Source of the DNA: Eubacteriaceae bacterium | GTDB taxonomy: Bacteria; Bacillota; Clostridia; Eubacteriales; Garciellaceae | DNA length: 35,400 bases | Direction of reading: 5' to 3' | Assembly: GCA_012838085.1 (NCBI GenBank) | Contig: DUPX01000089.1 | Span: 1-35,400 of the forward strand | In this document: positions 1 through 8,305 of the stretch, one piece after another | Layout of the letters: every line of letters begins with the position of its first letter | Numbering within the stretch: position 1 is the first letter of the stretch | Notes under the pieces: generated by a model | What the model was told of the DNA's origin: nothing | What the model saw: only the letters and a program-made list of their open reading frames with translations | Database searches by the model: none | Translations under genes and position numbers: made by a program

Positions 1-121
1 CTGGTTGGCCTATATTTAACCCATAAACCTTTTCCCCTTCCTTTTTAGCTAAAGCTGCATAAGGGCTTAGCTTTCTTATAGGTGAATCTGACATATTTTG
101 AATTCTACTAGATAGTTTCAT
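1..121 (-). CDS. PLP-dependent aminotransferase, N-terminal fragment (runs off the window)
   Basis: This ORF is missing from the track because it is cut by the left edge. The minus strand reads ATG with a good AGGAGGG site 9 nt upstream and gives MKLSSRIQNMSDSPIRKL, followed by a stretch ending in YGLNIGQP. The pattern SPIRKL - aliphatic/charged linker - VYxLNIGQP is typical of the start of class I/II (fold type I) aminotransferases of the aspartate/aromatic family. Only about 40 residues are visible, so the PLP lysine and substrate residues cannot be checked and the amino acid substrate cannot be named. It reads away from the RND/TetR operon and its promoter must lie in the AT-rich gap to the right. 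Confidence 0.75.
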   Translation of the reverse strand, partial: MKLSSRIQNMSDSPIRKLSPYAALAKKEGEKVYGLNIGQP

Positions 122-505
122 CTTTATTCCCTCCTAAAAATATTTTTATTCAATCTTTAAAACCGCCCCTTGTGTATATTGTAGCTTAAGGGATAGGATA
201 AAAAGACCTCTGGAAAAATTTATCAAATTTTATTGTTCTACTAAATATATCATCTTTTTTACTCCCTGCCAAGGTAAATATCTTTACTATTTAGCTTTCC
301 CACAAATAGTCCCTTAATAACAAAAATATAAATAAAACCTAAATTATATCTCCTCTCATTCTTTATATAAACTTTTATTATTTCCTCTAAATTAATAAAC
401 CCTTTACTACTATCTCTCTTATATCCAAGGTTTTTCTTATAACTTTGCTAATAAAATAAGAAGTATTTATAAAAAATGGTTTTTTTCTATACTGCAATTG
501 CTACT
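122..505. other. AT-rich intergenic region without a gene
   Basis: About 380 bases without a convincing ORF. It should hold the promoter of the minus-strand aminotransferase; a TACAAT-like -10 is present near 176-181 on the minus strand, but there is no clear -35. No repeats of the REP type were seen here. Confidence 0.5.
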
Positions 506-534
506 CTAAAAATCTAAGCTGGCTTTTGCCAGCT
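506..534 (-). terminator. Rho-independent terminator of the RND-TetR operon
   Basis: On the minus strand a 7-bp stem AGCTGGC / GCCAGCT with an AAAA loop is followed by TAGATTTTT. It starts 2 nt behind the TetR stop codon and ends the RND-TetR transcript. Confidence 0.85.
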
Positions 535-536
535 CT

Positions 537-1145
537 TTAGTTTAATGATTTTAACAATATTCTATAAACAGTATCTTTAGCTTCTTTGGTACTTATGTTT
601 TTATGGAAATCTTTATTATTATAGTAATAGGAAAAAGATGATATAACACCTAAAACCGTCATAATTTGGTGGAATTCTGTTTCCTTAGCTGTTATTATTC
701 CTTCCGTCCGTCCAAAGTCTAATAACTCCTTAATCTCTAAATGAACTAACTCAATAAAGTTTGATATGGTATATTCCTTGTCTCTTAAAAATTCATAAAA
801 CTTTTCAATTCCTCCTGATGATACTAATATGCTAAGTATAGATACCTTATCATTGATATTTTTTTCTATAGTGTCTAATACTTCATAAAATCTATCTTTA
901 AAGCTCTCCTTAGTCTTTATCCTATCAGTAATAGTCTTTATTTCTTCGCCTACACTATATATTATAGCCTTAGAAATAACCTCCTCCTTAGAGCCAAAGT
1001 AATCATAGATGGTTCCTTTCCCAATATTAGCAGCTTTTGCAATATCTGATACCTTTATTGAATAAGGATTTACCCCTTCTCTTATTAGCTGAATTAACCC
1101 TTTAAATATAGCTATTTCTTTATCAGAGTATTTAATGTCTTCCAT
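537..1145 (-). CDS. TetR/AcrR-family transcriptional regulator
   Basis: A 202-residue protein with an N-terminal TetR-type helix-turn-helix (about residues 28-55: VSDIAKAANIGKGTIYDYFG). The remainder is an all-helical ligand-binding domain with no recognisable ligand specificity. The gene starts 3 nt behind the stop codon of the RND pump and its ribosome site (GGAGGAG) lies inside the end of the pump gene, so the two are translationally close and co-transcribed. TetR proteins usually repress the pump beside them. The perfect palindrome at the pump promoter (4898-4913) is the obvious operator, so the circuit would be autoregulated: repressor and pump rise together when the ligand binds. The ligand is unknown. 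Confidence 0.92.
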   Translation of the reverse strand: MEDIKYSDKEIAIFKGLIQLIREGVNPYSIKVSDIAKAANIGKGTIYDYFGSKEEVISKAIIYSVGEEIKTITDRIKTKESFKDRFYEVLDTIEKNINDKVSILSILVSSGGIEKFYEFLRDKEYTISNFIELVHLEIKELLDFGRTEGIITAKETEFHQIMTVLGVISSFSYYYNNKDFHKNISTKEAKDTVYRILLKSLN

Positions 1146-1148
1146 TAT

Positions 1149-4100
1149 TTATTCATCTCCTCCTAAAGAAATCTTTTTTATTCTTTTCTTATGAAATATA
1201 TTATACATTACAGGTACCACTATTAAGGTTAATAGGGTAGCATAGGTAAGTCCACCAATGGCTGTAATGGCTAGAGGTTGAATTATCTCTGAACCCATTC
1301 CTATTGCAAATGATAAAGGTAAAAGTCCTAATATGGTAGTTATAGCTGTCATTAATATTGGTCTCATCCTTGTTTTTCCTGCTAATACTAAGGCCTCTGT
1401 TAGCTCTATATCCCTTTCCCTTAATTGATTTGTATAATCTACAAAGACTATTCCATTATTTACTACAATACCTGATAATATTAGGAATCCAAGCATGGAT
1501 ATTATGGATAAGTCATATCCTGTAATAGCTAGAGCCAAAATTCCCCCTGTAAAGGCTAATGGTATAGTAAACATAACTATAAAAGGTGATAGTAGAGATT
1601 GGAATTCCGCCACCATTATTAAATAAATAAAGGCAATAGCGATAGCTATCATTAGAATTAAGTCCCTTAAAGAATCTTGAATCAGTTTATTTTCTCCTGC
1701 GATTTCTAGACTATAGCCCTCTGGCAATGTATAATACCTTAATTCTTTTTCTAGATCACGACTTACTAATCCAATATTATATCCCTTATCTATGGTTCCA
1801 TTAATAGAAATATATCTTTCTTGGGATTTTCTCATTATGGAGCTAAGGCCCTTTTCTTCTTTTATTGTAGCTATATCCCCTATTCTTATTTCCTTTTCCC
1901 CTTCCTGCCCATCAACCTTAATTAGTAAATCCTCCAAGTCATTTCTCCCAATCTTATCTCTTTCTCCGTCTACTACTATGATGGGATAGTCTTTATTGGA
2001 AAGGGATAAAGTAGTTGTTGATCTTCCCTTAGACAATAATTCATTAACCTCACCAAAGACTTGGGCAATTGTAAGCCCTTCCTCCATGGCCTTTTCTTTA
2101 TTTACAATAATTCTAATTTCTTCTGAGTTAGTATCTGCACCAATAGTGACTTCAGCTATACCTTCAGTATTTTCTAAGATTTTAGCCAGTTCTTCAGAAT
2201 AATCTCTTAAGTTATCTAGCTCACGCCCTTTGACTAATATCTCTATTCCAGAGCCTCCTAAAGCGCTCATATCCATGTCTGCATCATGGATAACCACCTC
2301 TACATCTAAATCCTCTGTTAATTGAATTATTTGATTTTCTATCTCTCCATTACTTGCTTTTTTATCTTCATTTAATAGTAAATACATGGATATGGAAGAA
2401 TCACCATTACCACCGCCTGCTCCCAATATCCCTATACTCATTCCACTACCCTGAAAAGCTCCCACTGTTTCTATATCTTCAATAGTCATAATTCTTTCCA
2501 TAACAATATCAGACATATTTGTCGCCTCTTCAAAACTGGTGTCCTCAGGTAGTTTAAGGCTTAAAGACATTTGAGGAGGGTCCATATCTGGTAAAAAAGC
2601 TGTTCCCATATTTAAAACCCAATAACCAGATATACCTAATAAAGAAACTACTATAAGAATAACTATAGCTCTATGACCTAATGACCACCTTAATATTCTT
2701 TCATAAAAATTAGTAAATTTATTGAATAATTTGTGTTCCCTTTCTTTAGTATTCCTAAGCATTGTTGAAGCCATTGCAGGTACCAAGGTTAGGGCTACTA
2801 TCAAGCTGGCCAATAATGAATATCCAATAGTAAGCCCCATATCAGTAAAAAGCTCTTTGGAAATTCCCTTTGTAAATACTATAGGTAAAAATACACAAAT
2901 TGTGGTCAAAGTAGATGCCAGTATGGCCCCTGATATTTCCTTTGCCCCTTCTATGGAGGCTTCTATGGCTGTCTTTCCTTCATTCCTCATTCTATAAATG
3001 TTTTCTATTACTACTATGGAGTTATCTACCAGCATACCCACTCCTAAAGCCAAACCACCTAAAGAAATAATATTTATCGTTACCCCTGTAAAATACATCA
3101 TTGCTATTGAAAATATTATACTAATGGGAATAGATACAGCTATTATAAAGGTAGGCTTTATATCCCATAAGAATACTATAAGTATTAATATAGCAAGTAT
3201 CCCACCGTATATAAGGTTGTCTAACACAGAATCTACCACAATATCTATATATACTCCCTGGTCCATTAGTGTGGAAAAATTTAGCCCTTCATGTTCTGTT
3301 GCTAAATCCTCCATTTTTCTATCAATATTTTTTGATACCTCTGTTGTGGCAAAGTTGCTTTGTTTTTGGAAAGTAAGTATAATACCATTATTTCCATTTA
3401 TTTTGGCATATATATCTTCAGAATTATCCTTATAGTCTATATCTGCCACATCTTTTAAATACACCTTTCCTATTGCTTCCTCTCCGGTATCAAATAAAAG
3501 AAGGTCTTCCATCTCTTCAAGACTATTAAATTTATCTCCTATCTTAACTACATACTCTGAATCTTCTTCAGATATATAACCAGCAGGCATGGAGAAGTTT
3601 TGAGCAGTTAATATTCCGGAAATCATCTTTCGAGTAATCACTCCATCTAATGAAGCCTCTTTGAAGGCTTTCTCTCGAGCATCTTCAAATTCCTTTGTCT
3701 TTTGATTTAAGGTCTTTTCACCTTGTTCTAGCTGAGTCCTAGCCTTACCCATTTCCCTATCCAAGGTATTTTTACCTATGGCTATCTGCTCTTCTTGGGC
3801 AGTTATATCCTTTTTCTGCTCTGATAAAAGTGATTTTTGTTCTTCTAGTTCTGTTAGTTTTTCATTTATAATCTTTAATCCCTGCTGAGCTTCTATTTTC
3901 CCATTAGAAATCTCTTTTAATTTTTCTTGTATTCCTAAAAGAATAAGTTTTTGTTCTTCACTAATACTATCTCCTAGGCTTAAAAGGTCTTCTTCTTCCT
4001 CCTTTAATTTATTTTCCAATTGGAGTATTTGTTCTAATCCTGCTTCTGCTTCTCTTTTTGCATTATTTAATTCTTCTATACCTTTAGCTATGGCTAATTC

Positions 4101-4868
4101 TCCTTTAGCAATTTCCTCCTTAGCTGCAGATATTGCCTTCTCTCCTTCAATTAATTTATCTCTTTGCTTTTTTTCTTCTTCAGCTAACTTTTCTTTTCCC
4201 TCAATTATTTCCTTTTTTGCCTTGTCAAGCTGTTCTCCTGCTTTGCTTAGCTTGCTGTCCACCTTATCTAATATCTTTTTATTTAGATTATCTATTTTCT
4301 CCGGACTTATATAAACTTCTATGTTTTCTTCGATTAGTCCAACAGCAGTAACTGAAGCTACCCCACCGATACTCTCCAGCTCAGGGATAATTCTCTGGTC
4401 TACATAATGTGATAACTCTGTTACATCCTTATCTTTCATATCCACAGAAAATATACCTATTGGTAGCATATCTGGATTCATCTTTATTATCATTGGAGAA
4501 CCAACACCATCCTCCCAGGCGCCCTTTATTAAATCTAAACCACTATTAATCTCTATAATCGCTGAATCCATATTTACATCATTATTAAATTCTAATATTA
4601 CTATAGATGAATTTTCTCTTGAAATAGAATTGACATTTTTTATATTGCTGACAGTGGATACTATCTGTTCAATAGGCTTAGTAACTACCATCTCCACTTC
4701 CTCTGGACTAGCTCCTCCGTAAGTGGTAGCAATAACCAAATATGGTAATTCGATGCTTGGTAATAAATCTGTTTGTAAATTGATAAAAGAAATGCTTCCT
4801 AATAATAAAACTAAAACTACTCCAACTACTATTGTATATGGCTTTCTAACACTAAATTTCGGTAACAT
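1149..4868 (-). CDS. RND-family efflux pump (AcrB/SwrC type) with long coiled-coil insertion
   Basis: A 1239-residue inner-membrane proton-driven exporter. A first membrane helix lies at about residues 12-30, then a large extracytoplasmic loop, then the helical bundle with the RND signature GVGMLVDNSIVVIENIYR at about residue 610, then a second half of the same build, including LGFLILSGIVVNNGIVFVDY. RND pumps of this class are near 1030-1070 residues. The excess is a strongly charged coiled coil at about residues 200-400 (repeated Glu/Lys/Gln heptads), inserted in the first porter loop. This kind of insertion is seen in clostridial homologues. No membrane-fusion adaptor is next to it, so the coiled coil may replace one; this is inference. 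A clear AGGAGG site precedes the ATG. The promoter and operator are described separately. Substrate unknown; lipids, surfactants or drugs are possible. Confidence 0.92.
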   Translation of the reverse strand: MLPKFSVRKPYTIVVGVVLVLLLGSISFINLQTDLLPSIELPYLVIATTYGGASPEEVEMVVTKPIEQIVSTVSNIKNVNSISRENSSIVILEFNNDVNMDSAIIEINSGLDLIKGAWEDGVGSPMIIKMNPDMLPIGIFSVDMKDKDVTELSHYVDQRIIPELESIGGVASVTAVGLIEENIEVYISPEKIDNLNKKILDKVDSKLSKAGEQLDKAKKEIIEGKEKLAEEEKKQRDKLIEGEKAISAAKEEIAKGELAIAKGIEELNNAKREAEAGLEQILQLENKLKEEEEDLLSLGDSISEEQKLILLGIQEKLKEISNGKIEAQQGLKIINEKLTELEEQKSLLSEQKKDITAQEEQIAIGKNTLDREMGKARTQLEQGEKTLNQKTKEFEDAREKAFKEASLDGVITRKMISGILTAQNFSMPAGYISEEDSEYVVKIGDKFNSLEEMEDLLLFDTGEEAIGKVYLKDVADIDYKDNSEDIYAKINGNNGIILTFQKQSNFATTEVSKNIDRKMEDLATEHEGLNFSTLMDQGVYIDIVVDSVLDNLIYGGILAILILIVFLWDIKPTFIIAVSIPISIIFSIAMMYFTGVTINIISLGGLALGVGMLVDNSIVVIENIYRMRNEGKTAIEASIEGAKEISGAILASTLTTICVFLPIVFTKGISKELFTDMGLTIGYSLLASLIVALTLVPAMASTMLRNTKEREHKLFNKFTNFYERILRWSLGHRAIVILIVVSLLGISGYWVLNMGTAFLPDMDPPQMSLSLKLPEDTSFEEATNMSDIVMERIMTIEDIETVGAFQGSGMSIGILGAGGGNGDSSISMYLLLNEDKKASNGEIENQIIQLTEDLDVEVVIHDADMDMSALGGSGIEILVKGRELDNLRDYSEELAKILENTEGIAEVTIGADTNSEEIRIIVNKEKAMEEGLTIAQVFGEVNELLSKGRSTTTLSLSNKDYPIIVVDGERDKIGRNDLEDLLIKVDGQEGEKEIRIGDIATIKEEKGLSSIMRKSQERYISINGTIDKGYNIGLVSRDLEKELRYYTLPEGYSLEIAGENKLIQDSLRDLILMIAIAIAFIYLIMVAEFQSLLSPFIVMFTIPLAFTGGILALAITGYDLSIISMLGFLILSGIVVNNGIVFVDYTNQLRERDIELTEALVLAGKTRMRPILMTAITTILGLLPLSFAIGMGSEIIQPLAITAIGGLTYATLLTLIVVPVMYNIFHKKRIKKISLGGDE

Positions 4869-4897
4869 CGTATCCTCCTAATTGGAAATATAAAATC

Positions 4898-4913
4898 GAC
4901 CGACTGGTCGGTC
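4898..4913 (-). promoter_or_regulatory. TetR-type operator palindrome of the RND operon
   Basis: GACCGAC-TG-GTCGGTC is a perfect 7-2-7 inverted repeat lying just downstream of the -10 hexamer of the RND promoter. The GACCGACnnGTCGGTC form is the common operator type of AcrR/FadR-like TetR repressors. A bound repressor would block the polymerase. The regulator is most likely the TetR gene at the end of the same operon. Confidence 0.88.
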
Positions 4914-4919
4914 ATGATA

Positions 4920-4948
4920 ATTATAAAAATATTATTATCATTTGTCAA
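4920..4948 (-). promoter_or_regulatory. Sigma-A promoter of the RND-TetR operon
   Basis: On the minus strand a perfect -35 TTGACA (4943-4948) and perfect -10 TATAAT (4920-4925) are separated by 17 nt. A consensus promoter this strong fits a gene kept silent by a repressor. Confidence 0.88.
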
Positions 4949-4961
4949 GAAAATTATTACA

Positions 4962-5016
4962 GACAAAGGGACGTGACAAGGGGACGGACGTGACAAGGGG
5001 ACGGGGGTTTTGACAC
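4962..5016 (-). repeat. REP-like palindrome with two truncated tandem copies
   Basis: One full 27-bp element (4990-5016) with ends GTGACAA / TTGACAC and core GGGGACGGGGG. To its left are two partial copies (4962-4972 and 4973-4989) made of the GTGACAAGGGGAC end only. It is in the same orientation as the pair at 6413-6468 and inverted with respect to the others. It lies between the RND promoter and the PfpI terminator. Confidence 0.88.
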
Positions 5017-5060
5017 AATAAAAAATCCTGGTCCTCCTATTATTAAAGGTTCCAGGATTC
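5017..5060 (-). terminator. Terminator of the DJ-1/PfpI gene
   Basis: On the minus strand AATCCTGG ... CCAGGATT forms an 8-bp stem followed by TTTTTTATT. It lies about 23 nt behind the stop codon and directly abuts the REP element. Confidence 0.8.
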
Positions 5061-5082
5061 TAAACTTTTACCTAATATCTAT

Positions 5083-5589
5083 TTACTTTAGTTTCTCTAT
5101 TATGGTTTTCAAAAATACTGGTAAATCCTTTGGAGTTCTAGAGGTAATTAAATGACCATCTATCACCACTTCTTCATCCAAATATTCTGCTCCCGCATTT
5201 ACTAAATCATCTTTAATGGAGAAAAATGAAGTAACTTTCTTTCCCTTTAAATCACAGGCTGATGCCATCATCCAGGGACCATGGCAAATCGCCGCAATAA
5301 GTTTCTTGGATTTGTCCATTTCTCGGACAAAATCAACAGTTGCTTTAGTTCTTCTCATATTATCTGGAGAGAAACCTCCTGGAATCACAACCCCATCATA
5401 ATTCTTAGCAGATACTTCCCCAGAGGAGTGGGTACTTTTTTCTGTAACACCTGATTTAGAAGTATAGACTGTATCCTTTTCAGACCCTATTAGATGAACC
5501 TCAAACCCCTCCTCTAATAGTCTAAAATAAGGATAGATAAGCTCCCTTTCATCAAATAAGTTTTCTATTAATATGGCTACTTTTTTCAT
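5083..5589 (-). CDS. DJ-1/PfpI family protein (stress-type cysteine hydrolase/deglycase)
   Basis: A 168-residue cytoplasmic protein of the class I glutamine-amidotransferase-like fold. The nucleophile elbow AAICHGPWMMASA (Cys about residue 101) and the nearby DGVVIPGGFSPDNMR loop are those of PfpI/YhbO proteins. The length is normal for the family. Members have been described as intracellular proteases or as deglycases for glyoxal-damaged proteins and nucleotides; the sequence does not decide between these. AAAGGGGA precedes the ATG. It is monocistronic: a terminator follows and some 495 bases without a gene precede it. Confidence 0.9.
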   Translation of the reverse strand: MKKVAILIENLFDERELIYPYFRLLEEGFEVHLIGSEKDTVYTSKSGVTEKSTHSSGEVSAKNYDGVVIPGGFSPDNMRRTKATVDFVREMDKSKKLIAAICHGPWMMASACDLKGKKVTSFFSIKDDLVNAGAEYLDEEVVIDGHLITSRTPKDLPVFLKTIIEKLK

Positions 5590-6084
5590 TAGTATCCCCT
5601 TTCATTCCATTTCTTAATACTTATATACCACATATGAGATAGATTTAATCAAAATCAAGGTCTCTATTTTTAATAAAATAAATGGTCCATAATATTTCTT
5701 CTAAAGATATTTCCCATAAGTTTTTACTTCCACCCACTAGGAGTAATTGTTTAATATTTTATGGATCATAATATTTGCTACTTCTTCTATTGTTTCATCT
5801 AGTTAAATAATAACTTATTCTATCATTATATCCTTTACACTATATCCATTGATTATATTAATTCATATACTCTTTCTCTTATGATGAATACTTTTTTTCA
5901 TTATACCCCTTTTATTCCCTATTGGACCTTTTTTTTCTAATTATTCCTTCTCCTTAATAGAAAATTTCATTCTCAAATGTGTTTAAGCACATAAAGAAGA
6001 GTCTTGTTTTCATTAATTTTGTATATATCACAAGACTCATTTAATATGTATCATTGTCCATTTTGTTATGTTTGAACATTTTTA
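5590..6084. other. Intergenic region without a gene
   Basis: About 495 very AT-rich bases. The right-hand part carries the hairpin that probably ends the ferredoxin transcript. The left-hand part must hold the PfpI promoter, but no hexamer pair stands out. No ORF with a ribosome site was found. Confidence 0.5.
5992..6038 (-). terminator. Probable terminator of the ferredoxin gene
   Basis: A 9-bp perfect inverted repeat GAGTCTTGT ... ACAAGACTC with a loop of 22 nt lies 47 nt behind the ferredoxin stop codon. The T-tract on the minus side (TTCTTTAT) is weak, hence the moderate score. Confidence 0.55.
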
Positions 6085-6276
6085 CTACTCTTCTAAACTT
6101 ATTGCACCTGTGGGACAAGACTCTTCTGCTTCTATAGCTTCTTCCTTTACATCTGCAGGAACCGGATCTGCAATAACAATTGCTATACCCTCTTCATCCA
6201 TCTCAAATACCTCTGAACATATGCTGGCACATAGTCCACATCCGATACATTCATCTCTATCCACTTTCGCTTTCAT
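6085..6276 (-). CDS. Small [4Fe-4S] ferredoxin
   Basis: A 63-residue soluble electron carrier. The cluster-binding pattern is CIGCGLCASIC near the N terminus and SCPTGAIS near the C terminus, as in single-cluster ferredoxins of the Thermotoga type. The acidic composition also fits. The track starts 21 nt earlier (MIWRDAY), but a GGAGGG site lies 8 nt before the internal ATG of MKAKVDRDE, so I use 6276. The gene stands between two gene-poor stretches, just beyond the REP pair that flanks the transposase. Such ferredoxins serve many clostridial oxidoreductases; the thioredoxin reductase in this window, which lacks an NADPH motif, is one conceivable partner, but this is speculation. Confidence 0.93.
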   Translation of the reverse strand: MKAKVDRDECIGCGLCASICSEVFEMDEEGIAIVIADPVPADVKEEAIEAEESCPTGAISLEE

Positions 6277-6412
6277 ATAAGCATCCCTCCATATCACTTT
6301 TTATTAAGATATAAATTTCATACCCCTGATTATCTAGATTCAACCATGCTATTTTTACTCCATAAATATCTTTTATTTGCTCATGAATATGTCTTAGTAG
6401 ACATTCCCTACT

Positions 6413-6468
6413 ATGACAAGGGGACGGGGGTTTTGACACGTGTGACAAGGGGACGGGGGTTTTGACAC
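6413..6468 (-). repeat. Tandem pair of REP-like palindromes at the 3' end of the RAYT gene
   Basis: Two 27-bp copies (6413-6439 and 6442-6468) in the same orientation, separated by 2 nt and identical except for the first base. Each has GTGACAA-type and TTGACAC-type ends around GGGGACGGGGG. The second copy stops 1 nt before the stop codon of the transposase. Together with the inverted copy at 7331 they flank the gene. Confidence 0.9.
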
Positions 6469-6469
6469 A

Positions 6470-7237
6470 TTATGACCGTTGAATTATCCCCCGCCCTATT
6501 CCCGTTAGCTTCTCAATCTGACGAATTGTTAGGCCATATATTTCCTTCAAATCTTTTAAAAAAGCATTTCTTAGTATGGGTTCTAAGTTTTGTAAATCCT
6601 TTGGGTGTTCAACTTTACAATGTAACTTTATTATATTTATAGCTTCCCTATCTTTAACCCTTTTTATTTCTTCTGCCTCAAGGCATTTATCATCATTTTC
6701 CATATTAATAAACTCTAAAAACTTTATTTTCTGATTTCCCTTTGCCGAATCAAAGTATTGAAAAACAAAGTTCATATGGTTTTCATGTTTAGCCTTAATA
6801 ATATCTTTGTAATTTGTCCATCTATAATCCTGAATCTTATCTACTACTCCTGCTTTAACAGGATTTTGTAAAATATATCTAAGAACTGTTAATAAATAAA
6901 TATCATCTTCAACCGGTTCACTTTTATACCTGCCTTGAAATAAATATCCCACTCTATCATATTTTTTGTTATACCATAAAACATAACTACTTCCGATTCT
7001 TCGCATTGTATTGCCTATTGGCTCTTTTCCTTCTTTTAATAGCAAATGTACATGGTTATCCATTAAACAATATGTGTATAAAAGATACCCACAAATACTT
7101 TTATATTTCTCTAATATTTCGATAAACCTTTGAAAATCCTGATTTTCCTTGAAAATTTCTTTCCGATTTATACCCCTAATTATAATGTGATAAATACCAC
7201 TTTCACCCTTTTTTCTCGCTACCCTAGGCAATGACAT
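6470..7237 (-). CDS. REP-associated tyrosine transposase (RAYT, Y1/HUH family)
   Basis: A 255-residue single-domain Y1 transposase related to TnpA of IS200/IS605. The HUH metal site is CLMDNHVHLLL (about residues 58-68). The catalytic tyrosine region is SYVLWYNKKYDRVGYLFQGR (about 86-105), followed by the conserved LRYILQNPVKAG. The C-terminal part ends in a helix-turn-helix-like IRQIEKLTGIGRGIIQR. RAYTs are single-copy domesticated relatives that act on REP palindromes, cutting and rejoining single-stranded DNA. Here the gene is flanked by two direct REP copies on one side and an inverted copy on the other, with further copies in the window. The gene is intact. The start codon is preceded by GGGGTGA. 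Confidence 0.93.
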   Translation of the reverse strand: MSLPRVARKKGESGIYHIIIRGINRKEIFKENQDFQRFIEILEKYKSICGYLLYTYCLMDNHVHLLLKEGKEPIGNTMRRIGSSYVLWYNKKYDRVGYLFQGRYKSEPVEDDIYLLTVLRYILQNPVKAGVVDKIQDYRWTNYKDIIKAKHENHMNFVFQYFDSAKGNQKIKFLEFINMENDDKCLEAEEIKRVKDREAINIIKLHCKVEHPKDLQNLEPILRNAFLKDLKEIYGLTIRQIEKLTGIGRGIIQRS

Positions 7238-7330
7238 TCACCCCAATATGTAATCATAAATATTCTACTTATAATGATAAGCTTATTCCCTCTAAATGGA
7301 AATAGTCTAGCTCAATTGGTTAATTATACT

Positions 7331-7357
7331 GTGTCAGTTCCCCCGTCCCTGTGACAC
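7331..7357 (+). repeat. REP-like palindrome upstream of the RAYT gene
   Basis: A 27-bp element with ends GTGTCAG and TGTGACAC and core CCCCCGTCCC. It is inverted relative to the pair at 6413-6468. It lies between the DUF4268 stop and the transposase start. Confidence 0.9.
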
Positions 7358-7378
7358 TTCCTATCATATACTATTAGA

Positions 7379-8305
7379 TCATTCAAAGGATTTAAATGCA
7401 TCATAAAATTTAATACCCATTTCCTTCATCCAGTTAAACTGCTTTTCCCAATTAGCCTTATCCTTTAAATCTACTTGCTTTTCAATAATTATCCTGCTTG
7501 CTTTTTTATCGGGTAATTCTCTCCAATCAAGTGATGATTCAACAATGGATTCTATCTTTTCTCTATTTGAATAGAATTGGTTATATAAATCCTTGTTATT
7601 ATGGATATAGCACTCTACTGCTATAACATCCCTAACTGTATTAAGTAAAAAAGAAAAATGAAATTCTGAACTCCCTGAACCCACACTATACCAATGATCT
7701 GTAGATGGTTTTCTTTTATTAAATCGTCTAGAAAACTCTGGATCTAAAAAAACATAGTTGCTAAAAGCAGTCCAATAGTCTAATTTAAATACCATAGTTT
7801 CAGACATTTCCTGAGACATCTTCTTGATTTCCTTAGCCCAAGTATTTGGTTGTTCTAACACATTAAAGCGGGGTGCACAAGGCGATTCACCAATTTTCCA
7901 TAATTCAATTTGAATAAGAAAAAAATCAATATTTTCATCCATATTCTCATTTAACCATTCAATTGCTTTTCTATGTTCCTCTCTAGCATTTTTTACAATC
8001 CAAATAATAATACTAGCATTTTTTCCACTTGCATAAGTTATAATTTTACCTAAATGATCATGGTTAGTATCTTCTAATTGATTTTCAATAACAATAATTC
8101 TATCAGTCCCCGTTTCTTTAGCTACAATATCTGCACTAAAGCCACCAACAGAGGATTCTGTACTAATTTCTGAAATATCAATACCTATCGTATCACCTAA
8201 TATATTCATATTATCTTCCTCTGCTAGCCATGGTGTAAAATCATATGCTTCATTTTTCCATACTAGTCTTAAATCCTCTATTTTCTCTAAATATCCTAAT
8301 TCCAT
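7379..8305 (-). CDS. DUF4268 protein with PD-(D/E)XK nuclease-like N-terminal half
   Basis: A 308-residue protein. The N-terminal half carries FSADIVAKETGTDRIIVIENQLE (about residues 56-78) followed by HLGKIITYA. The spacing D - (x)n - E-N-Q fits the nuclease-fold core D...ExQ of the PD-(D/E)XK superfamily. The C-terminal half (about 165-305) is the DUF4268 domain, with the typical YWTAFSNYV beginning and the ending in MKEMGIKFYDAFKSF. No function is established for DUF4268. Homologues often sit in accessory or defence-type regions, which fits the REP-rich surroundings. AAAGGAGG lies 10 nt before the ATG, and this site falls inside the small ORF described next. Confidence 0.8.
   Translation of the reverse strand: MELGYLEKIEDLRLVWKNEAYDFTPWLAEEDNMNILGDTIGIDISEISTESSVGGFSADIVAKETGTDRIIVIENQLEDTNHDHLGKIITYASGKNASIIIWIVKNAREEHRKAIEWLNENMDENIDFFLIQIELWKIGESPCAPRFNVLEQPNTWAKEIKKMSQEMSETMVFKLDYWTAFSNYVFLDPEFSRRFNKRKPSTDHWYSVGSGSSEFHFSFLLNTVRDVIAVECYIHNNKDLYNQFYSNREKIESIVESSLDWRELPDKKASRIIIEKQVDLKDKANWEKQFNWMKEMGIKFYDAFKSFE

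Noticed and set aside
1792-4351. Several plus-strand ORFs of 65-145 codons
   Set aside because: They are antisense shadows of the RND gene; they have no ribosome sites and no recognisable domains.
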